A DNA stretch of 64,000 nucleotides, taken from an uncultured SAR86 cluster bacterium. GTDB lineage: Bacteria; Pseudomonadota; Gammaproteobacteria; Magnimaribacterales; D2472. The stretch is from positions 485,328 to 549,327 of the forward strand of contig CACKEY010000001.1 in the NCBI GenBank assembly GCA_902599315.1. The letters run 5' to 3'. Made by a program: the position numbers and the translations under genes. Positions within the stretch are counted from its first letter, which is position 1. Each line of letters opens with the position of its first letter. Positions 33,714-42,334 of this stretch are shown in pieces. Under the pieces are notes generated by a model. The model saw only the letters and a program-made list of their open reading frames with translations, did no database searches and was not told the DNA's origin.

Positions 33714-34526
33714 TTACTCGAATAAATCAGGTTCTTTTTGAGTAATCATATCGTACAGCGGCTGAAAACTTGCCCAAGCAGCAAGCTCATTAGCTATAAA
33801 ATCTCGTGTTTTAACGGCAGTTTCATGGGGAATCAAAGTCGGTTTCCCTGCTGCCTCAGCCATTAACTGTGATTGACAACACCTCTCCAAGGAAAAGAAA
33901 TACCAAAGAGCTATATCTATAGAAGAGCCTGTGGACAAAATTCCATGATTTTGCATTATAAGTACTTGTTTATCTCCAAGTGCATTAGCAATTCTTTCAC
34001 CTTCACTTGTGTCATCTGAGACACCAGAAAAATCATCGTAAATTGCTTGTCTCTCATAAAAAGCACATGAATCTTGAGAGATAGGATCAAGAAGTTTTCC
34101 AAGAGTTGCAAAAGTTTTACCATACATTGAATGAGAATGAGCTGCCGCATTGACATCGGGCCTTGCCATGTGAAGCCTTGAGTGGATGGTAAAGGCAGCG
34201 ATGTTTACAGATCTATCACCTTGAACAATGTCTCCCTCATGATTAACTAATAATAAATCTGAGACTTTTATTTGACCAAAGTGAACTCCAATTGGATTCA
34301 CCCAGAAATGGTCAGAAAATTCAGGATCTCGGACAGTAATGTGACCTGCAACTCCCTCATCATATCCAAAATATGAAAACAATCTAAATCCTGCAGTTAG
34401 TTTCTCAAGCTCATGCCTTCTTTTTTCCTCAATAGTTGAGTATTCAACCATTTCATTTATGCCTTTCGGTTTTTGAGGAAGCTTACCTTTGTTAATATCG
34501 ATGCTAATTGGTACAACTTTTGCCAT
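33714..34526 (-). CDS. Class II aldolase/adducin family protein
   Basis: 270-residue protein with the zinc-dependent class II aldolase/adducin fold. Zinc ligands are visible as AHSHSMYG (His130, His132) and QNHGILSTG (His194). GVAGHITVRDP (about 58-68) and NPIGVHFGQIKVSDLLLV (about 77-94) are family blocks. Enzymes of this family include fuculose-phosphate aldolase and decarboxylases, but members of this longer type in proteobacteria mostly have no assigned substrate. An AAGGA ribosome-binding site supports the ATG. It diverges from fumC with 48 bp between starts. Confidence 0.86.
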   Translation of the reverse strand: MAKVVPISIDINKGKLPQKPKGINEMVEYSTIEEKRRHELEKLTAGFRLFSYFGYDEGVAGHITVRDPEFSDHFWVNPIGVHFGQIKVSDLLLVNHEGDIVQGDRSVNIAAFTIHSRLHMARPDVNAAAHSHSMYGKTFATLGKLLDPISQDSCAFYERQAIYDDFSGVSDDTSEGERIANALGDKQVLIMQNHGILSTGSSIDIALWYFFSLERCCQSQLMAEAAGKPTLIPHETAVKTRDFIANELAAWASFQPLYDMITQKEPDLFE

Positions 34527-34574
34527 AATGAATTCCTTAAAGTGTAAAATAGTTTACCGAATTATGGAGCTAAT

Positions 34575-35960
34575 ATGAAATATAGAATTGAAAAAGACAC
34601 AATGGGTGAAGTTAAAGTTCCTCACGACGCACTTTGGGGACCTCAAACACAGCGTGCTTTAGAAAATTTTAAGATCAGTGGAATCAAATTTGCATTCCCA
34701 TTTGGTAGAAGCTTTATAGAAGCTATAGGAATTATTAAATTTGCCGCAGCTTCATCTAACCAAAAACTAAAATTACTTGATGTAAAGAAAGCTCAGGCAA
34801 TAAAGATTGCTGCAAAAGAGGTTATGTCAGGCAAACATGATAATCAATTCCCGCTTGATGTATTTCAAACAGGCTCTGGTACAAGTACCAACATGAATGC
34901 AAATGAAGTAATTTCTAATTTAGCCTCTAAGAAAGCTCGAATTAAAATCAATGCTAATGACCATGTAAACATGAGTCAAAGCAGTAATGATGTTATTCCA
35001 ACTGCGATTTGTATTTCTGCTTTATTAGATTCCCATCATCAATTACTGCCATCATTAGAGTTTTTAATAAAGACAGTTGATAAAAAGGCTTCATCTCTAA
35101 AAGGCCAAATTAAAACTGGGAGAACACATCTCATGGACGCTATGCCTATAGACTTTTCTCAAGAATTATCGGGCTGGAGCTCTCAATTAAAATCTTGCAG
35201 TGCTTCGCTTAGATCTGCATTAAAAGATATATCCTATCTTCCCCAGGGAGGAACTGCAATTGGAACTGGTGTAAATGCACATAGAGATTTTGGAAAAGTT
35301 TTTGCTTCAGAAGTCAGCAAAATATCAAAGCTTAAGGTAAAAACTTCGTCGAATTATTTCAAATCTCTAAGTGCGCAAGACTCTGCTGCGCAACTATCCT
35401 CTAGTGTTAAAAATCTCAGCTTAGTACTAACCAAAATATCTAATGATTTGCGATGGATGAATAGTGGTCCACTGACAGGATTAGGAGAAATAGAACTTGA
35501 AGCTTTGCAACCTGGAAGTAGTATCATGCCAGGCAAAGTCAATCCAGTAATACCTGAAGCAGTGGCTATGGCTTGCGCAGATGTAATAGGGAATGACGTT
35601 ACCGTTTCAATTGCAAGTCAGTCTGGAAATTTTCAATTAAATGTAATGCTTCCAGTTATTGCATACAACCTTCTTAAAAGCATAAGTTTGATGTCTAACT
35701 CAATGCCTATTTTGGCAAATAAAGCTATTAAAACTTTTAAGGTTAATAAAAAAAATATTGCAGAATCTCTAGGAATGAATCCTATTTTGGTTACAGCGTT
35801 AAATAGAGAAATTGGATATGAAAAAGCAGCCCATATCGCCAAGAAGGCATACAAAGAAAAAAGATCAATCGTTGATGTTGCTCATGAGGAGACCGGACTG
35901 CCTGTTTCTAAGTTAAAAGTATTATTAAATCCAGCAAAACTAACCAAGGGTGGAGTATGA
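34575..35960 (+). CDS. fumC: Fumarate hydratase, class II
   Basis: 461-residue homotetrameric TCA-cycle enzyme interconverting fumarate and malate; no iron-sulfur cluster is needed. KDTMGEVKVPHDALWGPQTQRA (from residue 8), SGTSTNMNANEVISN (about 96-110), MSQSSNDVIPTA (about 134-145), GRTHLMDAMP (about 183-192) and the mobile-loop signature GSSIMPGKVNP (Ser315-Ser316 region) are all intact. The GGAG upstream and ATG fit the family N-terminus. The stop overlaps the phhB start (ATGA). Confidence 0.96.
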   Translation: MKYRIEKDTMGEVKVPHDALWGPQTQRALENFKISGIKFAFPFGRSFIEAIGIIKFAAASSNQKLKLLDVKKAQAIKIAAKEVMSGKHDNQFPLDVFQTGSGTSTNMNANEVISNLASKKARIKINANDHVNMSQSSNDVIPTAICISALLDSHHQLLPSLEFLIKTVDKKASSLKGQIKTGRTHLMDAMPIDFSQELSGWSSQLKSCSASLRSALKDISYLPQGGTAIGTGVNAHRDFGKVFASEVSKISKLKVKTSSNYFKSLSAQDSAAQLSSSVKNLSLVLTKISNDLRWMNSGPLTGLGEIELEALQPGSSIMPGKVNPVIPEAVAMACADVIGNDVTVSIASQSGNFQLNVMLPVIAYNLLKSISLMSNSMPILANKAIKTFKVNKKNIAESLGMNPILVTALNREIGYEKAAHIAKKAYKEKRSIVDVAHEETGLPVSKLKVLLNPAKLTKGGV

Positions 35961-36304
35961 GCAGTTTGTTAGAAAAAAAATGTACTGCTTGTGAGTTGGG
36001 AGCCCCACTAGTTCCTGATGAAAAGCAAAATGACCTTCTCAAAGATCTTAAGGGTTGGTTAATAGACAGATCAAATATTTCAAAATTATCGAAAACATAT
36101 AAGTTTAGCAATTATGCTTCAACTCTTAATTTTGTGAATTTAATTGCGGAGCTTTCAGAGTCTGAAGATCATCATCCAAAAATGACTGTTGAGTGGGGCA
36201 AGGTAAGTTTAGAGTGGTGGTCGCACAAAATAGAAGGCCTTCATATGAATGACTTTATATGTGCGGCTAAATCAGATGAAATTTTCTTAACTGTTGAGCA
36301 ATAA
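35957..36304 (+). CDS. phhB: 4a-hydroxytetrahydrobiopterin dehydratase (pterin carbinolamine dehydratase)
   Basis: 115-residue small enzyme that recycles the pterin cofactor in aromatic-amino-acid hydroxylation. The catalytic EDHHPKM (about 72-78) and the W-S-H-K-I-E-G-L-H-M-N-D-F segment (about 90-102) match the PhhB/DCoH active site. An extra N-terminal Cys pair (KCTACELG) is commonly present in marine members. It overlaps fumC by 4 bp. No phenylalanine hydroxylase lies in the window, so its substrate enzyme is elsewhere, or it has a wider pterin role. Confidence 0.92.
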   Translation: MSSLLEKKCTACELGAPLVPDEKQNDLLKDLKGWLIDRSNISKLSKTYKFSNYASTLNFVNLIAELSESEDHHPKMTVEWGKVSLEWWSHKIEGLHMNDFICAAKSDEIFLTVEQ

Positions 36305-36371
36305 TAAAACTCGAATAAGTAATCTTATTTAGTTAAATATTTAATATCTTTTTTTCAATAACAGCATGAGT

Positions 36372-36377
36372 TATAAT
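36372..36377 (+). promoter_or_regulatory. Putative -10 box of guaB, leaderless spacing
   Basis: A perfect TATAAT lies five bases before the guaB ATG, with no Shine-Dalgarno sequence. The usual 6-8 nt to the start site would place transcription at the A of ATG. The -35 region is only a T run (about 36349-36355). The 78-bp gap after phhB holds nothing else. Confidence 0.4.
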
Positions 36378-36382
36378 CTGTT

Positions 36383-37846
36383 ATGGAAAAGATCAAATAT
36401 AAAGCTCTAACCTTTGACGATGTATTGCTTTTACCAAGATATACAGACTTCCTTCCTGCTCAAGCTCAACTAGAAACAAAAGTTTCAAAAAATATCTCTC
36501 TAAAAATTCCTCTTGTCTCAGCTGCAATGGATACAGTAACAGAGGCCGCAATGGCAATTGCATTGGCTGAAAATGGCGGTATTGGAATCATTCATAAAAA
36601 CAATACCATTGAACACCAGGCTTTAGAAATTAAAACTGTTAAAAAATACGAGAGCGGTGTTGTAAGAGATCCTACAACCATCAGATCAACCAAAACTATT
36701 GATGAGTTAATGAAGTTAACTAATGAACTTAGTATTTCTGGAATGCCTGTTGTTGATGATGGAAAGTTAATGGGAATCGTGACTAGAAGAGATTTTAGAT
36801 ATGCTGAGGATTTATCTGCTTTGGTTTCTTCGATAATGACTCCACGAGAAAAACTAATAACTGTTAAAGAAGGTTTTGATCAGGATGATGTAAAAAAATT
36901 AATGTATAACAATCGAATTGAAAAAATTCTTGTTATTAACGAAGAAGACTCATTAACTGGTCTCGTAACAATGAAGGATATTGATAAATCTGCAGAACAT
37001 CCGCTCGCAACAAAAGATCCAAGAGGGCAATTGCAAGTTGGTGCTGCCCTTGGGACTGGTGGCGATACTTTAGAGAGAGCGTCAGCATTATCAGATGCAG
37101 GAGTCGATTTATTTGTCATTGACAGTGCTCATGGTCATTCAAAAAATGTATTAGAAACAATCAAGAACATAAAAAACAAATTCCCTGAAATAGACGTTAT
37201 GGGTGGAAATGTAGCAACTCCAGAAGGAGCTGAAGCGCTCATAGATGCTGGAGTGGATTCGGTTAAAATTGGGATGGGTCCTGGATCAATCTGTACAACT
37301 AGAATAATCGCAGGCATTGGAGTCCCTCAGATTACCGCTATTCTTTCCATAAAGGAGAAGCTTAAGTCTAATAACATCCCCTTAATTGCAGACGGAGGCA
37401 TCAGATTTTCCGGAGACATAGCTAAAGCAATTGCTGCCGGAGCAAATGCTGTGATGTTAGGAGGAATATTCGCTGGAACTGAAGAGGCTCCAGGTGAGTT
37501 GGAGCTTTTTCAGGGTCGAAGTTTCAAGACATACAGAGGGATGGGTTCAATTGGCGCCATGTCTGAAAGAAACGATTTAAATAGATACTCTCAAGATGGA
37601 GTGAGCACTGAAAAAATGGTCCCAGAAGGTGTTGAAGGCAGGGTTCCATTTAAGGGCTGGGTTGTAAATGTTATTGATCAGTTAATTGGAGGCATCAGAC
37701 AGAGCATGGGATACGTTGGATGTAAATCAATCGAAGAAATGCACAATGACACTCAATTTGTTGAAATTACAAATGCTGGAATTACCGAAAGTCACGTTCA
37801 TGATGTCATGATCACGAAAGAAGCACCAAACTATCAAAGAAGTTAA
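36383..37846 (+). CDS. guaB: IMP dehydrogenase
   Basis: 487-residue enzyme that makes XMP from IMP, the committed step to [21 protein letters not shown] (8-25) is the conserved start. Two CBS domains occupy about 95-205. The catalytic loop GPGSICTTR carries Cys304, [25 protein letters not shown] follows near 338, and the mobile flap with Arg ([17 protein letters not shown]) lies at about 392-430. Length is standard. guaA lies 4.5 kb downstream, with purine transport and salvage genes in between. It converges on the permease gene with 8 bp between stops and no visible hairpin. Confidence 0.97.
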   Translation: MEKIKYKALTFDDVLLLPRYTDFLPAQAQLETKVSKNISLKIPLVSAAMDTVTEAAMAIALAENGGIGIIHKNNTIEHQALEIKTVKKYESGVVRDPTTIRSTKTIDELMKLTNELSISGMPVVDDGKLMGIVTRRDFRYAEDLSALVSSIMTPREKLITVKEGFDQDDVKKLMYNNRIEKILVINEEDSLTGLVTMKDIDKSAEHPLATKDPRGQLQVGAALGTGGDTLERASALSDAGVDLFVIDSAHGHSKNVLETIKNIKNKFPEIDVMGGNVATPEGAEALIDAGVDSVKIGMGPGSICTTRIIAGIGVPQITAILSIKEKLKSNNIPLIADGGIRFSGDIAKAIAAGANAVMLGGIFAGTEEAPGELELFQGRSFKTYRGMGSIGAMSERNDLNRYSQDGVSTEKMVPEGVEGRVPFKGWVVNVIDQLIGGIRQSMGYVGCKSIEEMHNDTQFVEITNAGITESHVHDVMITKEAPNYQRS

Positions 37847-37854
37847 ATAAATTT

Positions 37855-39144
37855 TTATAAAAATAAAAATTTAGATAGAAAAATCATAGTTAAAAACCAT
37901 GCTCCCGAAGATATTTTTTTAAATTGACCAGATGCAATTTTTAAAACTACATAAGATATAAACCCAAGAGCAATTCCATTTGCAATAGAAAAAGTTAAAG
38001 GGATCATTACAATAATTATTAGTGCTGGCAGAAGCTCAGAAGAATCTGACCAGTTTAGTTTTTCCATTCCGCTCATCATTAATATAGCAACATAAATTAG
38101 TGCCCCTGCAGTAGCATGAGCTGGAATTATGCTTGCTAAAGGTGAAAAAAATACTGCGATTAAGAATAAAAAACCTACGGTTACAGCGGTTAACCCAGTT
38201 CTTCCTCCAGCCTCAACTCCTGCTGAGCTCTCAACATAGCTTGTAACAGGCGCACACCCTAAAAATGCTCCAAAAGCACTAGACGAGCTATCAGCCTTTA
38301 GAGCTTTATCAAGATTATGAATATTGCCATCTTCATCAACTAATCTTGCTTGGTTAGCTACCCCTAGAAGAGTCCCAGCAGTATCAAATAGATTCACAAA
38401 CAAGAAAGACATAATTACGCTTATCATGGCTAAATCTAGCGCTCCTAATATGTCTAACTTCATAAATACCGGCATAAAAGCTGGAGGATAGGAAATTAAA
38501 CCCTGAAATTGAATAATGCCAACAAAGATTGATATAAGTGTAACCATCATCACACCAATCAGTATTGCGCCAGGAATTCTTCTTACTGCTAAAATTGCTA
38601 TCAAAAGAAAACCGAGCATTGCAAGCAGGGTCTCAACTTTCAGCAAATCACCAATACTTATAAGAGTGGCTTCATTTGAAACTATGATTCCCCCATTTTT
38701 TAATCCAATGAATCCAATGAACAGACCTACTCCTGATCCCATAGCAATTCTCAGATTCATAGGGATACTTTCTAACATCCACTGTCTTATAGGAGTAACA
38801 CTCATTATCCAAAATAAAATACCTGCAAGAAATACTGCGCCAAGAGCAATTTCCCACGTATAACCCATTTCTCCGACCACTGTATAGGTAAAGAAAGCAT
38901 TGAGTCCCATTCCAGGAGCTAATCCAATTGGCCAATTTGAATAAAATCCCATTGCAATGCATGCAATAGCTGCAGCAACGCAAGTACCCACAAAACTTGC
39001 CCCAAGATCCATACCAGTAGAGGACATCATTTGCGGATTGACAAAAATTATGTAAGCCATCGTAATGAAGGTAGTAAACCCAGCCAGCAGCTCAGTTTGA
39101 ATATTTGTATTGGATTCTTTTAATTTAAATAATTTTTCAAGCAT
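37855..39144 (-). CDS. NCS2-family purine permease (AzgA type)
   Basis: 429-residue inner-membrane transporter with about 12-14 hydrophobic segments. TELLAGFTTFITMAYIIFVNP near the N-terminus and GLAPGMGLNAFFTYT (near 74) are hallmarks of the AzgA-like hypoxanthine/guanine/adenine group of NCS2. LFDTAGTLLGVANQA (near 258) and APVTSYVESSAGVEAGGRTGLTA (near 295-318) contain the substrate-site residues. The ATG at 39144 gives the usual MLEKLFKL start; an in-frame TTG nine bases earlier is less likely. Its neighbours are guaB, a phosphoribosyltransferase and guaA, consistent with purine-base uptake. Confidence 0.9.
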   Translation of the reverse strand: MLEKLFKLKESNTNIQTELLAGFTTFITMAYIIFVNPQMMSSTGMDLGASFVGTCVAAAIACIAMGFYSNWPIGLAPGMGLNAFFTYTVVGEMGYTWEIALGAVFLAGILFWIMSVTPIRQWMLESIPMNLRIAMGSGVGLFIGFIGLKNGGIIVSNEATLISIGDLLKVETLLAMLGFLLIAILAVRRIPGAILIGVMMVTLISIFVGIIQFQGLISYPPAFMPVFMKLDILGALDLAMISVIMSFLFVNLFDTAGTLLGVANQARLVDEDGNIHNLDKALKADSSSSAFGAFLGCAPVTSYVESSAGVEAGGRTGLTAVTVGFLFLIAVFFSPLASIIPAHATAGALIYVAILMMSGMEKLNWSDSSELLPALIIIVMIPLTFSIANGIALGFISYVVLKIASGQFKKISSGAWFLTMIFLSKFLFL

Positions 39145-39179
39145 TAAATTCAATATTTCTATTTAAAAATTTAGTTTAC

Positions 39180-39207
39180 AACTTATACTATTACATTGTT
39201 ATAAGTT
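39180..39207. promoter_or_regulatory. Inverted repeat, possible operator
   Basis: AACTTATA (39180-39187) and TATAAGTT (39200-39207) form a perfect 8-bp inverted repeat with a 12-bp centre. It lies between the divergent purine permease and TonB receptor genes. The spacing of half-sites, about two helical turns centre to centre, suits a dimeric regulator. AT-richness makes chance occurrence quite possible. Confidence 0.25.
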
Positions 39208-39293
39208 CATAGATAACTTAAGGCAAAAATTAAATTAATTTGCAAATTTAATGCTAATGTAAATCTAGAAGTTTTTTAAATTATTTTAATTCT

Positions 39294-39310
39294 TTGGCAT
39301 AGATATTGCA
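39294..39310 (+). promoter_or_regulatory. Sigma54-like -24/-12 element
   Basis: TTGGCATAGATATTGCA matches the consensus with GG and GC exactly 10 bp apart (TGGCA-N7-TGCA). It is 54 bp before the TonB-receptor ATG, and a start near 39321 would leave a 44-nt leader. Whether this organism has RpoN cannot be seen. At this base composition roughly one such match is expected by chance over both strands of the window, though few would fall in a gap. Confidence 0.3.
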
Positions 39311-39364
39311 TCTTATTAAATATTAAGATTTTACAAAAATCTTTAACAAAACCTGGGGCATTTA

Positions 39365-41656
39365 ATGAACTACAACATTCTCTATAAACAAATTTTACTA
39401 ATTGTTTCTTTCCTTTTTTTCTGGACCTATGCATTTGCTCAAGAAAATGCTATTGAAGAGGTCTTTGTTACTGCAGAAAAAAGGTCAGAAAGCGTTCAAG
39501 ATATTTCTCAGGCTGTAACAGCTATAAGTAGTGACGAAATTGAATCTAAAAACATAACTTCCTTTGTTGATTTAAGTGCGATTGTGCCTGGAGTGACAGT
39601 CGCAAAAAATGAAGGTTACAAAACTGTTATCTCAATCAGAGGTGTTGGAAACGAAACAAACCAAAACGCAATTGCAGCGCCATCCGTCGCTTTTCATATG
39701 GATGGTATTTTTATCGCATCTCCATTTTCCCTACAAACAGATTTTATTGATGTAGATAGAATTGAGGTTCTTCGAGGCCCTCAAGGAACACTTTTTGGTC
39801 AAAATTCAACTGGTGGAGTAATTAATGTTGTAAGTAAGAAGCCTTCTATGGAAGGATATTTTGGAAAATCAGACATTACTTTCGGTAATTATGGGCTAAC
39901 AAAATTTCGATCTTCCAATAATTTTGTTTTAAGCGATTCAACTGCTGCGAGATTTTCAATCTCCACAACTGATAGAGATGGATTTAGCGATAATTTAGTT
40001 ACAGGACAGGACTTAGATGATGATAGCAATATTAGCTTACGTGCTGATTTCCTTATTGATCTTGGTGACAACTCCTCACTGAGATTTTTTGGTCAATATT
40101 TTGATGTTGATAGAAATGGCTCAGCAATGAAAGGTATCGATGATCCTACACCTAATCCAAGAGATTTAAGGCAAGACTCAGTATCAAATCATGAATTAAC
40201 CTCTTCTGTTTTTGCTGCAATTTATGAGTCTGACCTTGGTTATGCCAATTTGAAAATAATGGCTAGCATCCAAGAAGACGATATCTCAGTTACAAGAGAC
40301 AATGATCGTCACAATTTTGGAGATCCAGTTCTTGCAATTCCAGGACTTCCAGCAGGCTCAACATATCAAAGAGCAGAATTTCGTCCAGAAACATCTCTTG
40401 TAGATACAACAACTTTTGAAATAAATTTAGTTTCTAATGAACCGGCTATGGATGGAAAACTGGATTGGACCATTGGTGCTTTTTACATGGATCATGAAAT
40501 TGAAAATCATATTCGTGGTTACTTAGACGTTAATCGTGACGGAGAACTACAATATATTTGTTCATATCCATATGCTGATCCAAATAATTGTTGGGCTTCT
40601 TGGGCAGACGGTGGTGAATTTGATTTTGTTTCTGATGCATATCCAACTAGGGAGTCATACTCAGTATATGGTCAGACTACTTACAGCTTTTCAGATCAAT
40701 CTCGCCTTGTTAGTGGTCTTCGGTATTCAAAAGATGAAGTTGAAAGTTGTGTAAAAAATTTCTTTGCGCCTGTTTGTGATGACTTAAGCGGTAGCTCAGA
40801 TAAGACTACAGGTAAAGTGGCTTTAGAATTTGACTTAGATGATGACACACTTTTATATCTTGGATTAACAGCTGGATTCAAACCTGGTGGAACAAATCTT
40901 ACATATGGTTACGATAATGATAATGCTCCACCATTGGTTTTTCCTAATTTTGAAGCTGAGACAGTGGAATCAATGGAGCTTGGACTCAAAACAGATTTAT
41001 ATGATGGAAGGGCTAGAGCAAATATTGCATTTTTTTCTTATGAATACGAAAATCTCCAATTTCAAGCAACTGATCCTGATCCATATCGAGGCGGTGTTGC
41101 TAATATTCCCGAATCAGAAATGTCAGGTTTGGAACTAGAGCTTACTAGTTTAATATCTGATGAATTGACTTTAGATATGAATCTCGCATTTCTTGATTCT
41201 GAAGTAACCTCAGATTATATGGCCTTGGATAATGTAGATGCATACCAATATTTTTTTGGTGAAGAGGATCTTAGATATGGACTAAGAAAAAATATTAGTG
41301 GAAACGAACTTGCTAAAACTCCAGAATTTACAGCTGATATAACTCTAACCTATGAAACTATGATGTCGTCAGGAACTCAATTTACTGGAATTATGCAATT
41401 CATTAAAAGAGGAGAATTCCAGCAGCGTGTAAATAATAACCCGATTGTTGATGCTATCGATGAATACGATATCTTGAATTTTACTGCTAGCTTTGATTTT
41501 GTTGGAGATAAGTGGGGTCTTGATCTGATGATTTTAAATGCTTCTGATGAAGATGGAGTTAACTCAAGCATGACTGATGTTTTTGGCGTTGCTGCTTCAG
41601 GCATAGAGTTAATACCACCAAGGCAAATCATGGCTCGATTAAGCATGAATTATTGA
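39365..41656 (+). CDS. TonB-dependent outer-membrane receptor
   Basis: 763-residue active-transport porin. A signal peptide runs to about residue 25 (YAFAQ). A TonB-box-like segment AIEEVFVTAEKRSE (about 29-42) is followed by a plug domain to about 160 with VLRGPQGTLFGQNSTGGVINVVSKKP. A 22-strand-type barrel ends in a terminal aromatic, MARLSMNY. It belongs to the large iron-siderophore-like/CirA-type group whose ligands are diverse. It lies inside a purine gene cluster (permease divergent, phosphoribosyltransferase and guaA downstream), so purine-containing compounds are a reasonable ligand guess, but nothing in the sequence proves it. Confidence 0.93.
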   Translation: MNYNILYKQILLIVSFLFFWTYAFAQENAIEEVFVTAEKRSESVQDISQAVTAISSDEIESKNITSFVDLSAIVPGVTVAKNEGYKTVISIRGVGNETNQNAIAAPSVAFHMDGIFIASPFSLQTDFIDVDRIEVLRGPQGTLFGQNSTGGVINVVSKKPSMEGYFGKSDITFGNYGLTKFRSSNNFVLSDSTAARFSISTTDRDGFSDNLVTGQDLDDDSNISLRADFLIDLGDNSSLRFFGQYFDVDRNGSAMKGIDDPTPNPRDLRQDSVSNHELTSSVFAAIYESDLGYANLKIMASIQEDDISVTRDNDRHNFGDPVLAIPGLPAGSTYQRAEFRPETSLVDTTTFEINLVSNEPAMDGKLDWTIGAFYMDHEIENHIRGYLDVNRDGELQYICSYPYADPNNCWASWADGGEFDFVSDAYPTRESYSVYGQTTYSFSDQSRLVSGLRYSKDEVESCVKNFFAPVCDDLSGSSDKTTGKVALEFDLDDDTLLYLGLTAGFKPGGTNLTYGYDNDNAPPLVFPNFEAETVESMELGLKTDLYDGRARANIAFFSYEYENLQFQATDPDPYRGGVANIPESEMSGLELELTSLISDELTLDMNLAFLDSEVTSDYMALDNVDAYQYFFGEEDLRYGLRKNISGNELAKTPEFTADITLTYETMMSSGTQFTGIMQFIKRGEFQQRVNNNPIVDAIDEYDILNFTASFDFVGDKWGLDLMILNASDEDGVNSSMTDVFGVAASGIELIPPRQIMARLSMNY

Positions 41657-41698
41657 CTTAATTTATAAAAACTTTATCTCATGATCAAATTGTAAATT

Positions 41699-41707
41699 TG
41701 ATATAAT
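41699..41707 (+). promoter_or_regulatory. Extended -10 promoter, leaderless spacing
   Basis: TGATATAAT is a perfect extended -10 (TGnTATAAT) and ends five bases before the phosphoribosyltransferase ATG. There is no Shine-Dalgarno sequence. The predicted start site coincides with the A of ATG. Confidence 0.45.
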
Positions 41708-41712
41708 CCAAC

Positions 41713-42279
41713 ATGGATAAATTATTCATACAACCAGCAGAATTGCTGGAAGACTCTTTTAAGCTTGCTTGGCAAGTATATGAAAGTGGATATCGACCAA
41801 ATTATATTATTGGAGTGTGGAGAGGCGGAGCTCCAATTGGTATAGCTGTTCAAGAATTTCTTCACATATTAAAAGTCCCGTCAGATCATATCGCCATAAG
41901 AACTTCGTATTACAAAGGCATTGGAGAAACCCTAGAAAGCGTTCAGGTTTATGGCCTTAACTACGTAATCAAACAGGTTGAATCTGAAGACTCATTGTTA
42001 ATAGTCGATGATGTGCATGATACAGGAATATCAGTTCAGCAAATAATATCTGACCTTAAAACTGCCTGTAAAAAAAATACTCCTGAAATTAAAGTCGCAA
42101 CACCATATTTCAAACCCAGCAAAAATAAGACAAAAAGAAAACCAGATTTTTATATACATGAAACTGAAAAATGGCTTGTTTTTCCTCACGAACTTGAAGG
42201 TCTGTCCCTTGAAGAAATTATTAAAAACAAACCCTCATTAAATGAATTTTTTGAGAAGATTAAACCTTTTATTAAGTAA
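41713..42279 (+). CDS. Purine phosphoribosyltransferase (COG2236-like)
   Basis: 188-residue type I phosphoribosyltransferase. The PRPP-binding motif LLIVDDVHDTGIS (about 96-108) and the GVWRGGAPIG loop (about 35-44) are clear. The family (COG2236, including xanthine-guanine/hypoxanthine PRTs of archaea and proteobacteria) salvages purine bases to nucleotides. It lies between a TonB receptor and guaA with a purine permease nearby, so hypoxanthine, guanine or xanthine is the likely base. guaA starts 55 bp downstream. Confidence 0.87.
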   Translation: MDKLFIQPAELLEDSFKLAWQVYESGYRPNYIIGVWRGGAPIGIAVQEFLHILKVPSDHIAIRTSYYKGIGETLESVQVYGLNYVIKQVESEDSLLIVDDVHDTGISVQQIISDLKTACKKNTPEIKVATPYFKPSKNKTKRKPDFYIHETEKWLVFPHELEGLSLEEIIKNKPSLNEFFEKIKPFIK

Positions 42280-42334
42280 GCAAGATTTAATAAAGTTTCC
42301 TTTATAATATTTTAAAATAATTCAGACATATTAA

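Noticed and set aside
38516-38863. Plus-strand frame of 115 codons inside the purine permease gene
   Set aside because: Antisense to conserved transporter motifs; Pro/Ile-rich low-complexity composition.
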